Shown here: piece by piece, positions 41,166 to 49,696 of the stretch
Layout: every line of letters begins with the position of its first letter
Position numbering within the stretch: the stretch's first letter is position 1
Origin: Azospirillum tabaci
GTDB lineage: Bacteria; Pseudomonadota; Alphaproteobacteria; Azospirillales; Azospirillaceae
DNA length: 64,000 bases
Assembly: GCF_014596085.1 (NCBI RefSeq)
Contig: NZ_JACCJY010000032.1
Coordinates: forward strand, 1-64,000
Reading direction: 5' to 3'
Made by a program: the position numbers and the translations under genes
Notes under the pieces: model-generated
Told to the model about the DNA's origin: nothing
The model's input: the letters and a program-made list of their open reading frames with translations, nothing else
The model's database searches: none

Positions 41166-43805
41166 TCATTCGGCCAGCAGCCCGCGCACCGCCTCGATCA
41201 GGCGGTCCGGGGCCACTGGCTTCATGACGATCCGGCGGCCCGGCTGTGCCGTCATGTCCGCCGCCGTTTCGTGCGACGCGTAGCCGGTCAGGAAGAGGAT
41301 TCGCAGGTCAGGGTTGCGCTCCGTCAGGGCGCGGCTCAGTTCCAGGCCGTTCATGCGGGGCATGGACATGTCGGACACCACGGCGTCGAACAGCCCGCCG
41401 CATTCGTCCCAGCGCTCCAGCGCGTCCAGCCCGTCCACCGCCTCGGTCACCGTGCAGCCGGCCTCCTCCAGCGCCAGACGGACGTAAGTGCGCACGGACT
41501 CCTCATCGTCCACCAGCAGGATGGCCGCGCCCTCGTTCTCGCCCAGCCCCAGCCCGTCGGCCAGCGAACCGGCCTTCACGGGGGCGGGAACGGCGGGCAG
41601 ATGGATGGAGAAGACGCTGCCGCGCCCGTCCGGCCCGGCCTCCATCTCCACGGCACCGCCGGCCTGCCGGGCGGTGCCGTAGACCATCCACAGCCCGAGA
41701 CCGGTGCCCTTGCCCGGCTCCTTGGTGGTGAAGAAGGGCTCCCAAATGCGGTCGCGCACCGCCTCCGGCACGCCGCAGCCCTCGTCGATGACCCGGATCA
41801 CGGCGTAGCGCCCATGCGCCAGCGCGCCGTGCCGCCCGAAGAAGCCGGCATCCGGCAGGGCGCTGTCCAGCGCGATGGTCAGGCGCCCGCCGTCGGGCAT
41901 GGCGTCGCGCGCGTTGAGGGCGAGGTTCAGGATGGCTTGGTTCAGCATCACCGGGTTGGCGACGGCGTGGGCATCCCCGTCGCCGATGTGGATGTTAAGG
42001 TCGATGCCGGCGCTCATCAGCGGCTTCAGGAAGATCTTCAGGTCGCGCACCAACGGCGCCAGCGCCACCACCTCCGTCTCGTCCGACGGGCGGCGGCGCG
42101 AAAAGTCCAGGAGCTGCGCGGTCAGCGCGGCCGCCCGGTCGGACGCCTTGGCGATTTCCCGCACGCAGGTGGTGACGCGCGCCGGATCGTCCGGAGCCCG
42201 CTCGGCCAGCCGGGCGAATCCGCCGATGGCGGTCAGCATGTTGTTGAACTCGTGGGCGATGCCGCCGGCCATGCGGCCCACCGCCTCCATCTTCTGCGAT
42301 TTCTGAAGCTCCGCCTCGGCGCGGCGGCGCTCGGTCACGTCGTTCAGCACCAGGAGAACCGCCGCCTCCCGCTGGTAGACCGCGGGGAAGGCGCCGATCT
42401 CCACATGGCGCTGCTCGCCCGACGGGCGGGCGATCGCGCATTCCACCCGCTTGTGGTCGCCCTCCGCCCCCGGCCCCAGCCGCGCGGTCACCGTCTCCGC
42501 CTCGACGATGAAGCGGTTGAGGTGCAGCCCCTCAAGCCCACCGCTGCCGTCCACGCCGAGGATGGACGCCGCCGCGGCGTTGCCGAAGCGAATGGCCCGG
42601 CGGTCCCAGATGACGATGCCGTAGGGCGCCAGCTCGACCAGCTGGCGGTAGCGCTTCTCGCTCTCGCTGAGCGCGCTGACGGTGGCCTCCAGCCGCTCCG
42701 TCTGGCCGGCGAGCTGTTCCTCGCGCCGCTTCAGCTCGGTGATGTCCATCAGGATCTTCACGATGCCGCCGGAACCGGTGGCGTGCTCGCTGATGCGGTA
42801 CCAGCGCCCATCGGACAGGCGGCCGTCCACCGGATCGGTGTGCAGCAGGTGGCGCTTCATCCGTTCGGCGATCCAGTCCGCCATCTCGCGGTCGTCGCCG
42901 TCATAGCCACCGCGCTCGGCGGCGGCGCGCAAGATGTCCTTGAAGGCGGTGCCGGGAACCAGCACGTCGGCCAGGTTGGGGTAGGCGCTGCGGTAGCGCT
43001 CGTTGCAGAAGATCAGCCGGTCGTCGGGGCTGAACAGCACGAAGCCTTCGGAAATGCTGGACAGCGCGTCGTGCACCACCGACTGCATGAAGCGCGCCTC
43101 GACCAGCGCCAGCGTCTCGGCGGTCGTCTCGATGCCGGTGCCGCGGTAGCCGGCGAACCGCCCGTCCGCGTCGGTGAAGGGCTGCGCGCTGATGCGGAAG
43201 ACGCGGGTGTCGCCCGCCCCGTCGCGCAGCGTGACCTCCAAGTCGCGGAAGGCCCGCCCGGCCTCGATGTCGGTCAGATGGTCCAGCCACGTGTCAGCGT
43301 CCTCCACCAGCCCGCGGAGGTCGAGCAGCGAATCGCCGAACACCGGCGCCGGGTCGCCGCCGAGAAGCGCCGGCAGCCGTTCGGACACGTAGGTGTAGCG
43401 GTGGTCGGGAGCGCTTTCCCAGAACCAGTCGGACGCAGCCTCGGCGAAATCGCGAAAGCGCTGGCGGCTGGCGGCCAGCTCCTCGTTGGCGGCGCGCAGC
43501 AGGCGGGCCGAGCGGTCCAGCGCCGCCGCAGCCGCACGGGCGCGGCGCACCGACAGCACGGCCAGCGCCGCCATCGCCAGCGTCATCACGCCAAGCGGCA
43601 GCGTCAGCCGGTCGCGCCCCTCCTCCGGCATCATCACGGCCAGCAGGCCGGCGGCGCCGAGCATCAGGAACAGCAGGTCGGTCAGCCCGCCCAGCCCGCG
43701 GCGCGGCGCCGCTTCCCCGGCCGGCCGGACGGCACGGACGTCGACGTCGGTGGGGGGCAGCCCGCCCCGGCCGGAAAGATCCACGGAGCCCCGCTCCATC
43801 GTCAT
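41166..43805 (-). CDS. Hybrid sensor histidine kinase with two N-terminal membrane helices (copy 1)
   Basis: 879 residues from ATG 43805 (the frame opens at a TTG six codons earlier). Two hydrophobic helices near residues 40-90 with almost no periplasmic loop; PAS regions about 115-230, 235-360 and 365-500; HisKA with His518 in GGIAHEFNNMLTAIGG; ATPase domain with LNLALNARDAMPDGG and TGLGLWMVYG; C-terminal receiver with Asp812 in VVSDMSMPRMNG. The central PAS part ISEGFVLFSPDDRLIFCNERY and RWYRISEHATGSGGIVKILMD are nearly repeated in the kinase at 45896. It lacks a large extracellular sensor, so the signal is likely cytoplasmic or membrane-borne. Confidence 0.93.
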   Translation of the reverse strand: MTMERGSVDLSGRGGLPPTDVDVRAVRPAGEAAPRRGLGGLTDLLFLMLGAAGLLAVMMPEEGRDRLTLPLGVMTLAMAALAVLSVRRARAAAAALDRSARLLRAANEELAASRQRFRDFAEAASDWFWESAPDHRYTYVSERLPALLGGDPAPVFGDSLLDLRGLVEDADTWLDHLTDIEAGRAFRDLEVTLRDGAGDTRVFRISAQPFTDADGRFAGYRGTGIETTAETLALVEARFMQSVVHDALSSISEGFVLFSPDDRLIFCNERYRSAYPNLADVLVPGTAFKDILRAAAERGGYDGDDREMADWIAERMKRHLLHTDPVDGRLSDGRWYRISEHATGSGGIVKILMDITELKRREEQLAGQTERLEATVSALSESEKRYRQLVELAPYGIVIWDRRAIRFGNAAAASILGVDGSGGLEGLHLNRFIVEAETVTARLGPGAEGDHKRVECAIARPSGEQRHVEIGAFPAVYQREAAVLLVLNDVTERRRAEAELQKSQKMEAVGRMAGGIAHEFNNMLTAIGGFARLAERAPDDPARVTTCVREIAKASDRAAALTAQLLDFSRRRPSDETEVVALAPLVRDLKIFLKPLMSAGIDLNIHIGDGDAHAVANPVMLNQAILNLALNARDAMPDGGRLTIALDSALPDAGFFGRHGALAHGRYAVIRVIDEGCGVPEAVRDRIWEPFFTTKEPGKGTGLGLWMVYGTARQAGGAVEMEAGPDGRGSVFSIHLPAVPAPVKAGSLADGLGLGENEGAAILLVDDEESVRTYVRLALEEAGCTVTEAVDGLDALERWDECGGLFDAVVSDMSMPRMNGLELSRALTERNPDLRILFLTGYASHETAADMTAQPGRRIVMKPVAPDRLIEAVRGLLAE

Positions 43806-43929
43806 GGGTGTACCGCCGCGCAAGACGCGGTCTGCATAAACCCGTAATAGGAGGCGAGCCGTTAACAGCGGGTTTCGGTGTTCGCCTTCGTACGATCAGA
43901 TTCCACCGTGAGCATACGATTTCCACCGC

Positions 43930-45882
43930 TCAGCGGCGGTTCACCAGAACCAGGATCTTCTCCTCGAGCTGTTCGGGAGAAAAGGGCTTGGCGATGTAGG
44001 CGGTCACGTCGTGGGCCATGGCCTCCTCCACCGCGATGATGGTGGCGAGCGCGGTGACCATCAGGAAGGGCATGTCGGGCCGCACCGCGCGGACCAGCTT
44101 CAGGAACTCCAGTCCCGACAGGCGGGGCATCTTCCAGTCGCAGACGATCAGGTCGAAGGCGCCCTGCCGCTCCTCGAATCGGGTCAGCGCCTCGCGCCCA
44201 TCCTGGGCGATGATCAGGTCGGTGATGCCGAGGTCGCGCAGGATCATCTCGACATAGCCGCGCGCGGCCGGCTCGTCGTCGGCCAGCAGGACGCGCAGCG
44301 TGTTCATGGCGCGCATCGGCAGGCCGGCGCCGGCCAGCGTGGCGAAGAACTGGGCGAAGCGGTCGGCCCGCTGCTCCGTCGCGTCCTTGCAGCGGGCGAG
44401 GTAGCCGCGCAGGAACGCGGTGGAGCGGACATGGTGCCCGACCAGCTCGCGCGCCGCCGCCACGCATTTCCCCTCTGTGAAGGCGCCCTCGGCGAGCAGG
44501 CTGGCGAACTCCATGACCTCGTCGACGTGGGGCGGGCGGTCCTTGGCGATGCGGGCGAAGACCTTGTTGGTGCGCAGGAAGGTGTTCTGGATCTCGTCGA
44601 GCATGCGGACGTAGCGCTCGCGCAGGCCGTCCGGCAACGTGGAGCGCTGCACCCGCCGCTGCAGGTCGGCCAGCGCCTTGATGCGCGCGCGCGGCGTGCG
44701 GGCGGTCTCGAACAGGCGCTGGGTGAAGTCGCGGGCCTCGAGATGGCGGCGCAGGTGGGCAACGATCATGCGCCGGCTGCGCTCCCCCGACACCGCTCCC
44801 TCGAAGGCCAGCAGATCGACGATGCGCGCGTAGTGGCTCTTGGCGTGGAGCACCGCCTCCAGCCGCGCGCCGGACAGCAGCAGCGCCACCCGCCGGTCGA
44901 TCAGCCGGGTCGTGCGCTCCCCGCCGATCACCCCGCCCTTCACCGTCAGGCGGGCGGCGAGAAGGCTGATCGCCGACAGCTCGTCCAGCACCGCCGCCAC
45001 GCTGTTCGGCTCCGCCTTGGTGCCGGACAGCGGCGCGTCCCCCAGCAGGGCATGGTGAACCGCGGCCTCCAGCCCCAGCCGGGCGGCGCGCGCCTGATGG
45101 CGGGCGACGAAGGCGGACAGGCGGTGCAGAACCGCCGGGGCGTCGGGGTGCGACGGCGCCTCGCCCCGCCAGACCATCGCCATGGCGTCCAGCACGCCGC
45201 GCAGCCCGTCCGCCCAGCCGAACAGCGCCTCGACCACCAGCCCGTTGGCCAGCATCTCCCCGACGATCTGGTCGAGGATGGCGATGCCCTCGCCGGACAG
45301 CCCGTCCCCGTCGAGCGACAGGATCCGCACCAGCCGAAGCTCGTGGTTGCGCCCTTCGCCCAACCAGGCGGACAGCCAGGAATCGATGGTGTGGCGCCCG
45401 GCGAAACCCGGCGTCCGCGCCATGGTCTGGGCCACCGTGGCGGCGAACTGCTTGGCGTCGATGGACAGGGACGCGCCGCTGTGGGCGCGCCGGGCGGTGA
45501 AGGCCAGCACCTCCTGCTCCAGCCGCTTCAGCTCCTCCAGCCGCATGGCCGGGGAGCGGCGTCCGGGACGGGCCTGCCGCTGCGCCACCCGCTCCAGCAC
45601 CTGGGCGCGGCGCGGCCAGTCGAGGAAGGAGCGTTGCGGCTCCACCTTGTGCAGGAATTCGGTGGGGGTGATGCCGCGCGTCTCCAGGAACTCCGCCAGC
45701 TCCTCCGCGATGAGGAACCGCGCGGCGGGGGCGAAGACTTCCTCGACCCGGACGCAGACGGCCGACTCCGGCGACTCCTCCGGCGCGTCGCCGCTCAGCT
45801 CGCCGAGGAGCGCGTCGACGTCGTAGGCTCCGATGGGGATGCCGTCGGTCGGGATGGAGGAAGGCGGCGGAACGGCGATCAT
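43930..45882 (-). CDS. Response regulator with 500-residue N-terminal helical domain (copy 2)
   Basis: 650 residues. Receiver about 527-650 with acidic pair in LLADDEP, Asp582 in LIVCDWKMP, Thr in MVTALA and Lys632 in IAKPF. The N-terminal 525 residues are mainly helical and share blocks with copy 1: TPTEFLH (72-78), GGERTTRLIDRRVALL (320-335), DEIQNTFLRT, and a block ending in GAFTEGK. Identity is highest in the last 130 residues before the receiver and in the receiver itself. It begins 13 bases after its kinase. No DNA-binding or enzymatic domain is visible, so the output is unknown. Confidence 0.88.
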   Translation of the reverse strand: MIAVPPPSSIPTDGIPIGAYDVDALLGELSGDAPEESPESAVCVRVEEVFAPAARFLIAEELAEFLETRGITPTEFLHKVEPQRSFLDWPRRAQVLERVAQRQARPGRRSPAMRLEELKRLEQEVLAFTARRAHSGASLSIDAKQFAATVAQTMARTPGFAGRHTIDSWLSAWLGEGRNHELRLVRILSLDGDGLSGEGIAILDQIVGEMLANGLVVEALFGWADGLRGVLDAMAMVWRGEAPSHPDAPAVLHRLSAFVARHQARAARLGLEAAVHHALLGDAPLSGTKAEPNSVAAVLDELSAISLLAARLTVKGGVIGGERTTRLIDRRVALLLSGARLEAVLHAKSHYARIVDLLAFEGAVSGERSRRMIVAHLRRHLEARDFTQRLFETARTPRARIKALADLQRRVQRSTLPDGLRERYVRMLDEIQNTFLRTNKVFARIAKDRPPHVDEVMEFASLLAEGAFTEGKCVAAARELVGHHVRSTAFLRGYLARCKDATEQRADRFAQFFATLAGAGLPMRAMNTLRVLLADDEPAARGYVEMILRDLGITDLIIAQDGREALTRFEERQGAFDLIVCDWKMPRLSGLEFLKLVRAVRPDMPFLMVTALATIIAVEEAMAHDVTAYIAKPFSPEQLEEKILVLVNRR

Positions 45883-45895
45883 CGATGTCCCGCCA

Positions 45896-48007
45896 TCAGA
45901 TCAGCAGCGCGTGGATCGTGTCGGCCAACTCGTCCGGGTTGATCGGCTTGCGCAGGAAGACGATGCGGCGCCCATCTGCCATCGGGTCCGCCAACAGGTC
46001 GTCCAGGCTTTCCGTCTCCGGCGGGTAGCCGGACATCAGGACGGCCGGCAGGTCCGGATTTTCCCGGCGCAGCGCGCGTGCCACCGACGCCCCGCCGACC
46101 TGCGGCATCACGAGGTCGGTCACCAGCAGGTCGAAGGCCCCGCCATGGTCGGCGTAGGCGCGCAGGGCTTCCGTGCCGTCGGCGGCGCAGACCACCCGCA
46201 TGCCCAGATCCTCCAGCGTCAGGCGGATGAAGTCGCGCACCTGCGCCTCGTCCTCGACCAGCAGGACGGTGGCGGCCATCGACAGCCCCTCCATCTCGTC
46301 GTCCTCCGCGTCGAGGAGCAACGGGTCGTCCAGGCCGGGGGCGTCCGCTTCCCGTTCCTCCGCGGCGTCCTCCGCCGGGAAGCGGAGCGTGAAGACGGTG
46401 CCGCGCCCCAGCTCCGTGTCCACCTCGACGTCGCCGCCGGCCCGCGCGACCGTGGAATAGACCAGCGCCAGCCCCAGCCCGGTCCCGGCCCCCGGCTCCT
46501 TGGTGGTGAAGAAGGGTTCGAAGATGCGATCGACCACCGCCTGGTCGATGCCGCAACCGGTGTCGGCAACGGTGATGGTGACTCCGAGATCGTCCGTCCG
46601 CTCCACCGCGATGGTGATCGGCCCGCCTTCCGGCATGGCGTCGCGGGCGTTGAGGACGAGGTTGAGCAGCGACTGGTGCAGCAGGGCCGGGTCGATGGTC
46701 ACCGCCGCCCCGCCCCCGGTGCCCGCGATCCGCAGCGGGTGGCGCTCGCCGAGCGTCGGACCGAGGAAGCGGCGCAGGTCGTCGATCACCGCGCCGACGC
46801 GCACGGGGCGCGCCGCGTCGGTCTGGCCGGGGCGCCCGAAGCTGAGAAGCTGGGCGGTCAGGCCGGAGGCGCGCTCGGTCGCCTTGACGATCTCGGTCAG
46901 GCAGCGCTCGACCCGCGGCCGGTCCTGCGGGGCGCGGCGGGCCATCTGGGCGAAGCCGCCGATGGCCGTCAGCATGTTGTTGAACTCGTGCGCGATGCCG
47001 CCGGCCAACTGGCCGATGGCCTGCATCTTCTGCGCCTGCTGGATGGCCCGCTCCGCCTGCTTGCGCCCGGTGATGTCGGAGAGGACGAGGAGCCACGCCG
47101 CCTCCCCCTCCACCGCGAAGGCTCCCACCGTGAAGGGATGGATGCCGACCTCCAGCTCCCGCAGGGCACCCTGCGCGGTCACGAAGCGCGCCTCGACCGG
47201 CGGCGGCGCTTCCAGACCGCTGCCGGGCGGGGGCAGCCAGTCGAACAGGCGCTGCACCCCGTCGAACTCCGTCGCCTCGACCAGCGGGATGCGCAGCATG
47301 GCCTCGGGATCGCCGCTGCCCAGGATGAGCGCGGCGGAACGGTTGGCGAAGCGCACCCGCAACCCGTCCCAGATCAGGATGCCGTAGGGCGCCATCTCCA
47401 CCAGCCGGCGGTAGCGCGCCTCGCTGTCGGCCAGCGCCTCCTCGTGGCGCTTCAGCTCGGTGATGTCGGTGAGGATCTTGACGACGCCGCCGAAGCGCGT
47501 AGCGTGCTCGCTGATGCGGTACCAGCGCCCGTCGCCGAGCCGGTGGTCGGTCGGCGGCCCGCTGCGGGTGTGGCGGTTCAGCCGTTCGGCGATCCAGTCG
47601 GACGGGTCGCCCAGATCGTCGCCGGCGGCTCCCCGCTCCACCGCGACCCGCAGCAGATCGGCGAAGCGGACGCCGGGAACCAGATGGTCGGAGAGCAACG
47701 GATAGGCCGCGCGGTAGCGGTCGTTGCACAGCACCAGCCGCCCGTCGGCGCCGAACAGCACGAAGCCTTCGGACACGCAGCCGATGGCGTCGGACAGCAG
47801 CGCGCGGAAAAGCTCCTCACCATCCTCCATGGGATGGTTCGGAACAGGATCATCCAGGGTGGCCGACAGCCGGTCGCGCAGGGCGCGCAGCGGCTCCCGC
47901 AGATGGGCCAGCGCGCCGGGCGGCGCGGCGGACAGGCGCGCGCCCAGGGTGTCGAGGAGTTCCGCAAGCTCTTGGTCGGGCCGGTCCATAGCCCGGCATT
48001 CAACCAC
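45896..48007 (-). CDS. Cytoplasmic hybrid sensor histidine kinase (copy 2)
   Basis: 703 residues counted from GTG 48007 (GGGGAG ten bases upstream; ATG 47989 is an alternative). No membrane helix. Two PAS regions (about 50-175 and 180-320), HisKA with His340 in GGIAHEFNNMLTAIGG, ATPase domain with LNLVLNARDAMPEGG and TGLGLALVYS, receiver with Asp631 in LVTDLVMP. From residue about 50 on it aligns end to end with the kinase at 41166, including the receiver, but it lacks that kinase's membrane part and first PAS. It is first in the minus-strand array kinase-regulator-kinase-regulator. Confidence 0.92.
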   Translation of the reverse strand: MVECRAMDRPDQELAELLDTLGARLSAAPPGALAHLREPLRALRDRLSATLDDPVPNHPMEDGEELFRALLSDAIGCVSEGFVLFGADGRLVLCNDRYRAAYPLLSDHLVPGVRFADLLRVAVERGAAGDDLGDPSDWIAERLNRHTRSGPPTDHRLGDGRWYRISEHATRFGGVVKILTDITELKRHEEALADSEARYRRLVEMAPYGILIWDGLRVRFANRSAALILGSGDPEAMLRIPLVEATEFDGVQRLFDWLPPPGSGLEAPPPVEARFVTAQGALRELEVGIHPFTVGAFAVEGEAAWLLVLSDITGRKQAERAIQQAQKMQAIGQLAGGIAHEFNNMLTAIGGFAQMARRAPQDRPRVERCLTEIVKATERASGLTAQLLSFGRPGQTDAARPVRVGAVIDDLRRFLGPTLGERHPLRIAGTGGGAAVTIDPALLHQSLLNLVLNARDAMPEGGPITIAVERTDDLGVTITVADTGCGIDQAVVDRIFEPFFTTKEPGAGTGLGLALVYSTVARAGGDVEVDTELGRGTVFTLRFPAEDAAEEREADAPGLDDPLLLDAEDDEMEGLSMAATVLLVEDEAQVRDFIRLTLEDLGMRVVCAADGTEALRAYADHGGAFDLLVTDLVMPQVGGASVARALRRENPDLPAVLMSGYPPETESLDDLLADPMADGRRIVFLRKPINPDELADTIHALLI

Positions 48008-48040
48008 TCCGCCCGGTCTCCCCGCCAGTTGATTCCGCGC

Positions 48041-48472
48041 TCAGCCCTGCTTCGGGAAATGGTGATGGCCGTGGTCGCAGACGCCGCGTGAATGCTTGTC
48101 GTCGCAGCTTTCGCCGGATGCGGTCAGGCCGATCCAAGCGTGAAGCGTGTTGGGATCGAATCCGGCCTTGCGGTCCGTCCCGACCTGGAGCAGCGGGCGG
48201 CGGATCAGGTCGCGGTCGGCCAGCAGCGCGGCCAGCGCCGCCTCCTCGTCCAGCTCGTCGGGCTTCACGGCGCCGGTCTTCACCGCGGCGGCGCGGCGGT
48301 TGAACCAGTCCTCGACCGGACGGTCCTCGAAGAAGGGGCGCAGGGTTTCGGTGGTGAAGGGCTCCGCGGCCAGATCGCGCTCCACCAGCGTGTGGCCGGC
48401 GGCCTGGAGTTGAAGCTTCTGCTTGGCGTTCGCCGTGCAGCCGGACAGGCCGTAAAAGATCACTTCCGTCAT
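48041..48472 (-). CDS. ArsC/Spx-family nitrogenase-associated protein
   Basis: 143 residues. Thioredoxin-like ArsC fold with GLSGCTANAKQKLQLQAAGH, given as GCTANAKQK: one conserved Cys and the N-A-(R/K)-Q-K pattern of the 'nitrogenase-associated' ArsC subfamily (TIGR01616 type), then AEPFTTETLRPFFEDRPVEDWFN, given as FFEDRPVEDWFN, and DLIRRPLLQVG. Relatives usually lie beside nif/anf genes; none are seen in this window. The last 22 residues are an unusual Cys/His/Asp tail (GESCDDKHSRGVCDHGHHH) that could bind metal. The start at 48472 (MTEVIFYGLSG) fits the family; the longer frame does not. Confidence 0.83.
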   Translation of the reverse strand: MTEVIFYGLSGCTANAKQKLQLQAAGHTLVERDLAAEPFTTETLRPFFEDRPVEDWFNRRAAAVKTGAVKPDELDEEAALAALLADRDLIRRPLLQVGTDRKAGFDPNTLHAWIGLTASGESCDDKHSRGVCDHGHHHFPKQG

Positions 48473-48615
48473 GGGGTTGGGGCTCCGCATCGAAACAGGA
48501 CGAATTAGGTCCAGTCTACCGGCGCGGAGACCGGGGGTGCCGGTGACGGAATGTCGCACCCCCGGATTGTCGAGCGGCTAGGCTGTTCGCGAAAAATCGC
48601 ATTCGGCGAAATCAA

Positions 48616-48638
48616 CCCTCTCCCCTCCGGGGAGAGGG
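48616..48638 (-). terminator. Hairpin after the ABC importer operon
   Basis: CCCTCTCCCC (48616-48625) and GGGGAGAGGG (48629-48638) around a 3-base loop, followed on the minus strand by TTGATTT. It lies five bases after the binding-protein stop. Similar G/C-rich palindromes recur in many high-GC genomes, so it may also be a dispersed repeat. Confidence 0.65.
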
Positions 48639-48643
48639 AAATA

Positions 48644-49663
48644 TCACTTGATGCGCTTCAGCGAGTCCTCGACGTAGGCGTTCGTGTAGGTCTTGGACAG
48701 GTCGATGTCCGTCGCGGCCACCGCCTTGTCGAAAGCCTTCAGCACCTTGTAGGCGGCCTCCGCCCCCTCCCGGGAAAAGCGGCCGTCCGGCGAGTAGGTC
48801 GGCTTCGAATGCTCGAACGCCTGGGCGTAGAGCGTCTGGTTGCCGAGGAAGTATTCCGGCGGCAGGACCTTCAGGACATCCTCGGTCTTGGCCTGATCCA
48901 GCCACTTCAGCGTCCGCACGAAGACGTCGACCAGCGCCTGGGTTGTCTTCGGGTTCTCCTTGATGAAGGCCGGCGTGGTGTAGAGCACCGCCGCCGGGTA
49001 CGGCCCGCCGTAGGTGTCCAGCGTGCCCTTCTCCGTCCGGGTGTCGGCGATGGTGGTGACGTCGCCGTCGGCCTCCAACTGGCTGATCACCGGGTCGAGG
49101 TTGGCGATGGCGTCAATCTCGCCGCGCTTCACCGCGGCCACCGCGCTGGGGCCGCCGCCGACGCCGATGAAGGACACATCCTCCGGCGTCATGCCGTGCT
49201 GCGTCAGCAGGTAGTTGACCATGAAGTTGGTCGAGGAGCCGGGGGCGGTCACGCCGATCTTCTTGCCCTTCAGCTCCTTGATCGACGTGATCGTGCCGGC
49301 CTTGTTGACCGCGGCCAGAACGATGCCCGGATAGCGGCCCAGCAGGGCGACGGCGGTGATCGGCTGACCCTTGGCCTGCATCTGCACCGTGTGGTCGAAG
49401 GCGCCCGTCACGATGTCCGCCGAGCCGCCGACCAGCGCCTGGAGGCTCTTGGCGCCGCCGCCGAAGTCGTTGATCTCGACGTTCAGCCCGGCCTCCTTGA
49501 AGTAGCCGAGCCGCTCCGCCACCGTCAGCGGCAGGTAATAGAGCAGCGGCTTGCCGCCGACCGCCAGCTTCAGGTCCTTCTTCTCGACCTGCTGGGCGTT
49601 CGCCCCGCCGATGCCGAAGGCCAGGACCACCGCCGCGGCGGCGATCACGCTTTTCATACGCAT
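48644..49663 (-). CDS. ABC transporter substrate-binding protein (nitrate/sulfonate/taurine/pyrimidine-type)
   Basis: 339 residues with a signal peptide (1-24, AFGIGGANAQ). The mature part has the SsuA/TauA/THI5-like layout: LPLTVAERLGYFKEAGLNVEI, given as AERLGYFKEAGL, ALVGGSADIVTG, and LKGKKIGVTAPGSST. It delivers a small ligand to the adjacent permease; sulfonate, nitrate-like or pyrimidine ligands cannot be told apart by eye. GGGAGGGAAGCC directly precedes ATG 49663. It is last in the ATPase-permease-binding-protein operon. Confidence 0.93.
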   Translation of the reverse strand: MRMKSVIAAAAVVLAFGIGGANAQQVEKKDLKLAVGGKPLLYYLPLTVAERLGYFKEAGLNVEINDFGGGAKSLQALVGGSADIVTGAFDHTVQMQAKGQPITAVALLGRYPGIVLAAVNKAGTITSIKELKGKKIGVTAPGSSTNFMVNYLLTQHGMTPEDVSFIGVGGGPSAVAAVKRGEIDAIANLDPVISQLEADGDVTTIADTRTEKGTLDTYGGPYPAAVLYTTPAFIKENPKTTQALVDVFVRTLKWLDQAKTEDVLKVLPPEYFLGNQTLYAQAFEHSKPTYSPDGRFSREGAEAAYKVLKAFDKAVAATDIDLSKTYTNAYVEDSLKRIK

Positions 49664-49696
49664 GGCTTCCCTCCCGATTTTATGAGCTTGGCGCGG

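Noticed and set aside
41145..43847. 900-codon open frame on the + strand
   Set aside because: It is antisense to the hybrid kinase gene; no family features and no ribosome-binding site.
48616..48638. C/G-rich palindrome as part of a repeat array
   Set aside because: Only one copy was noticed in the window, so it is listed as the likely operon terminator and not as a repeat family.
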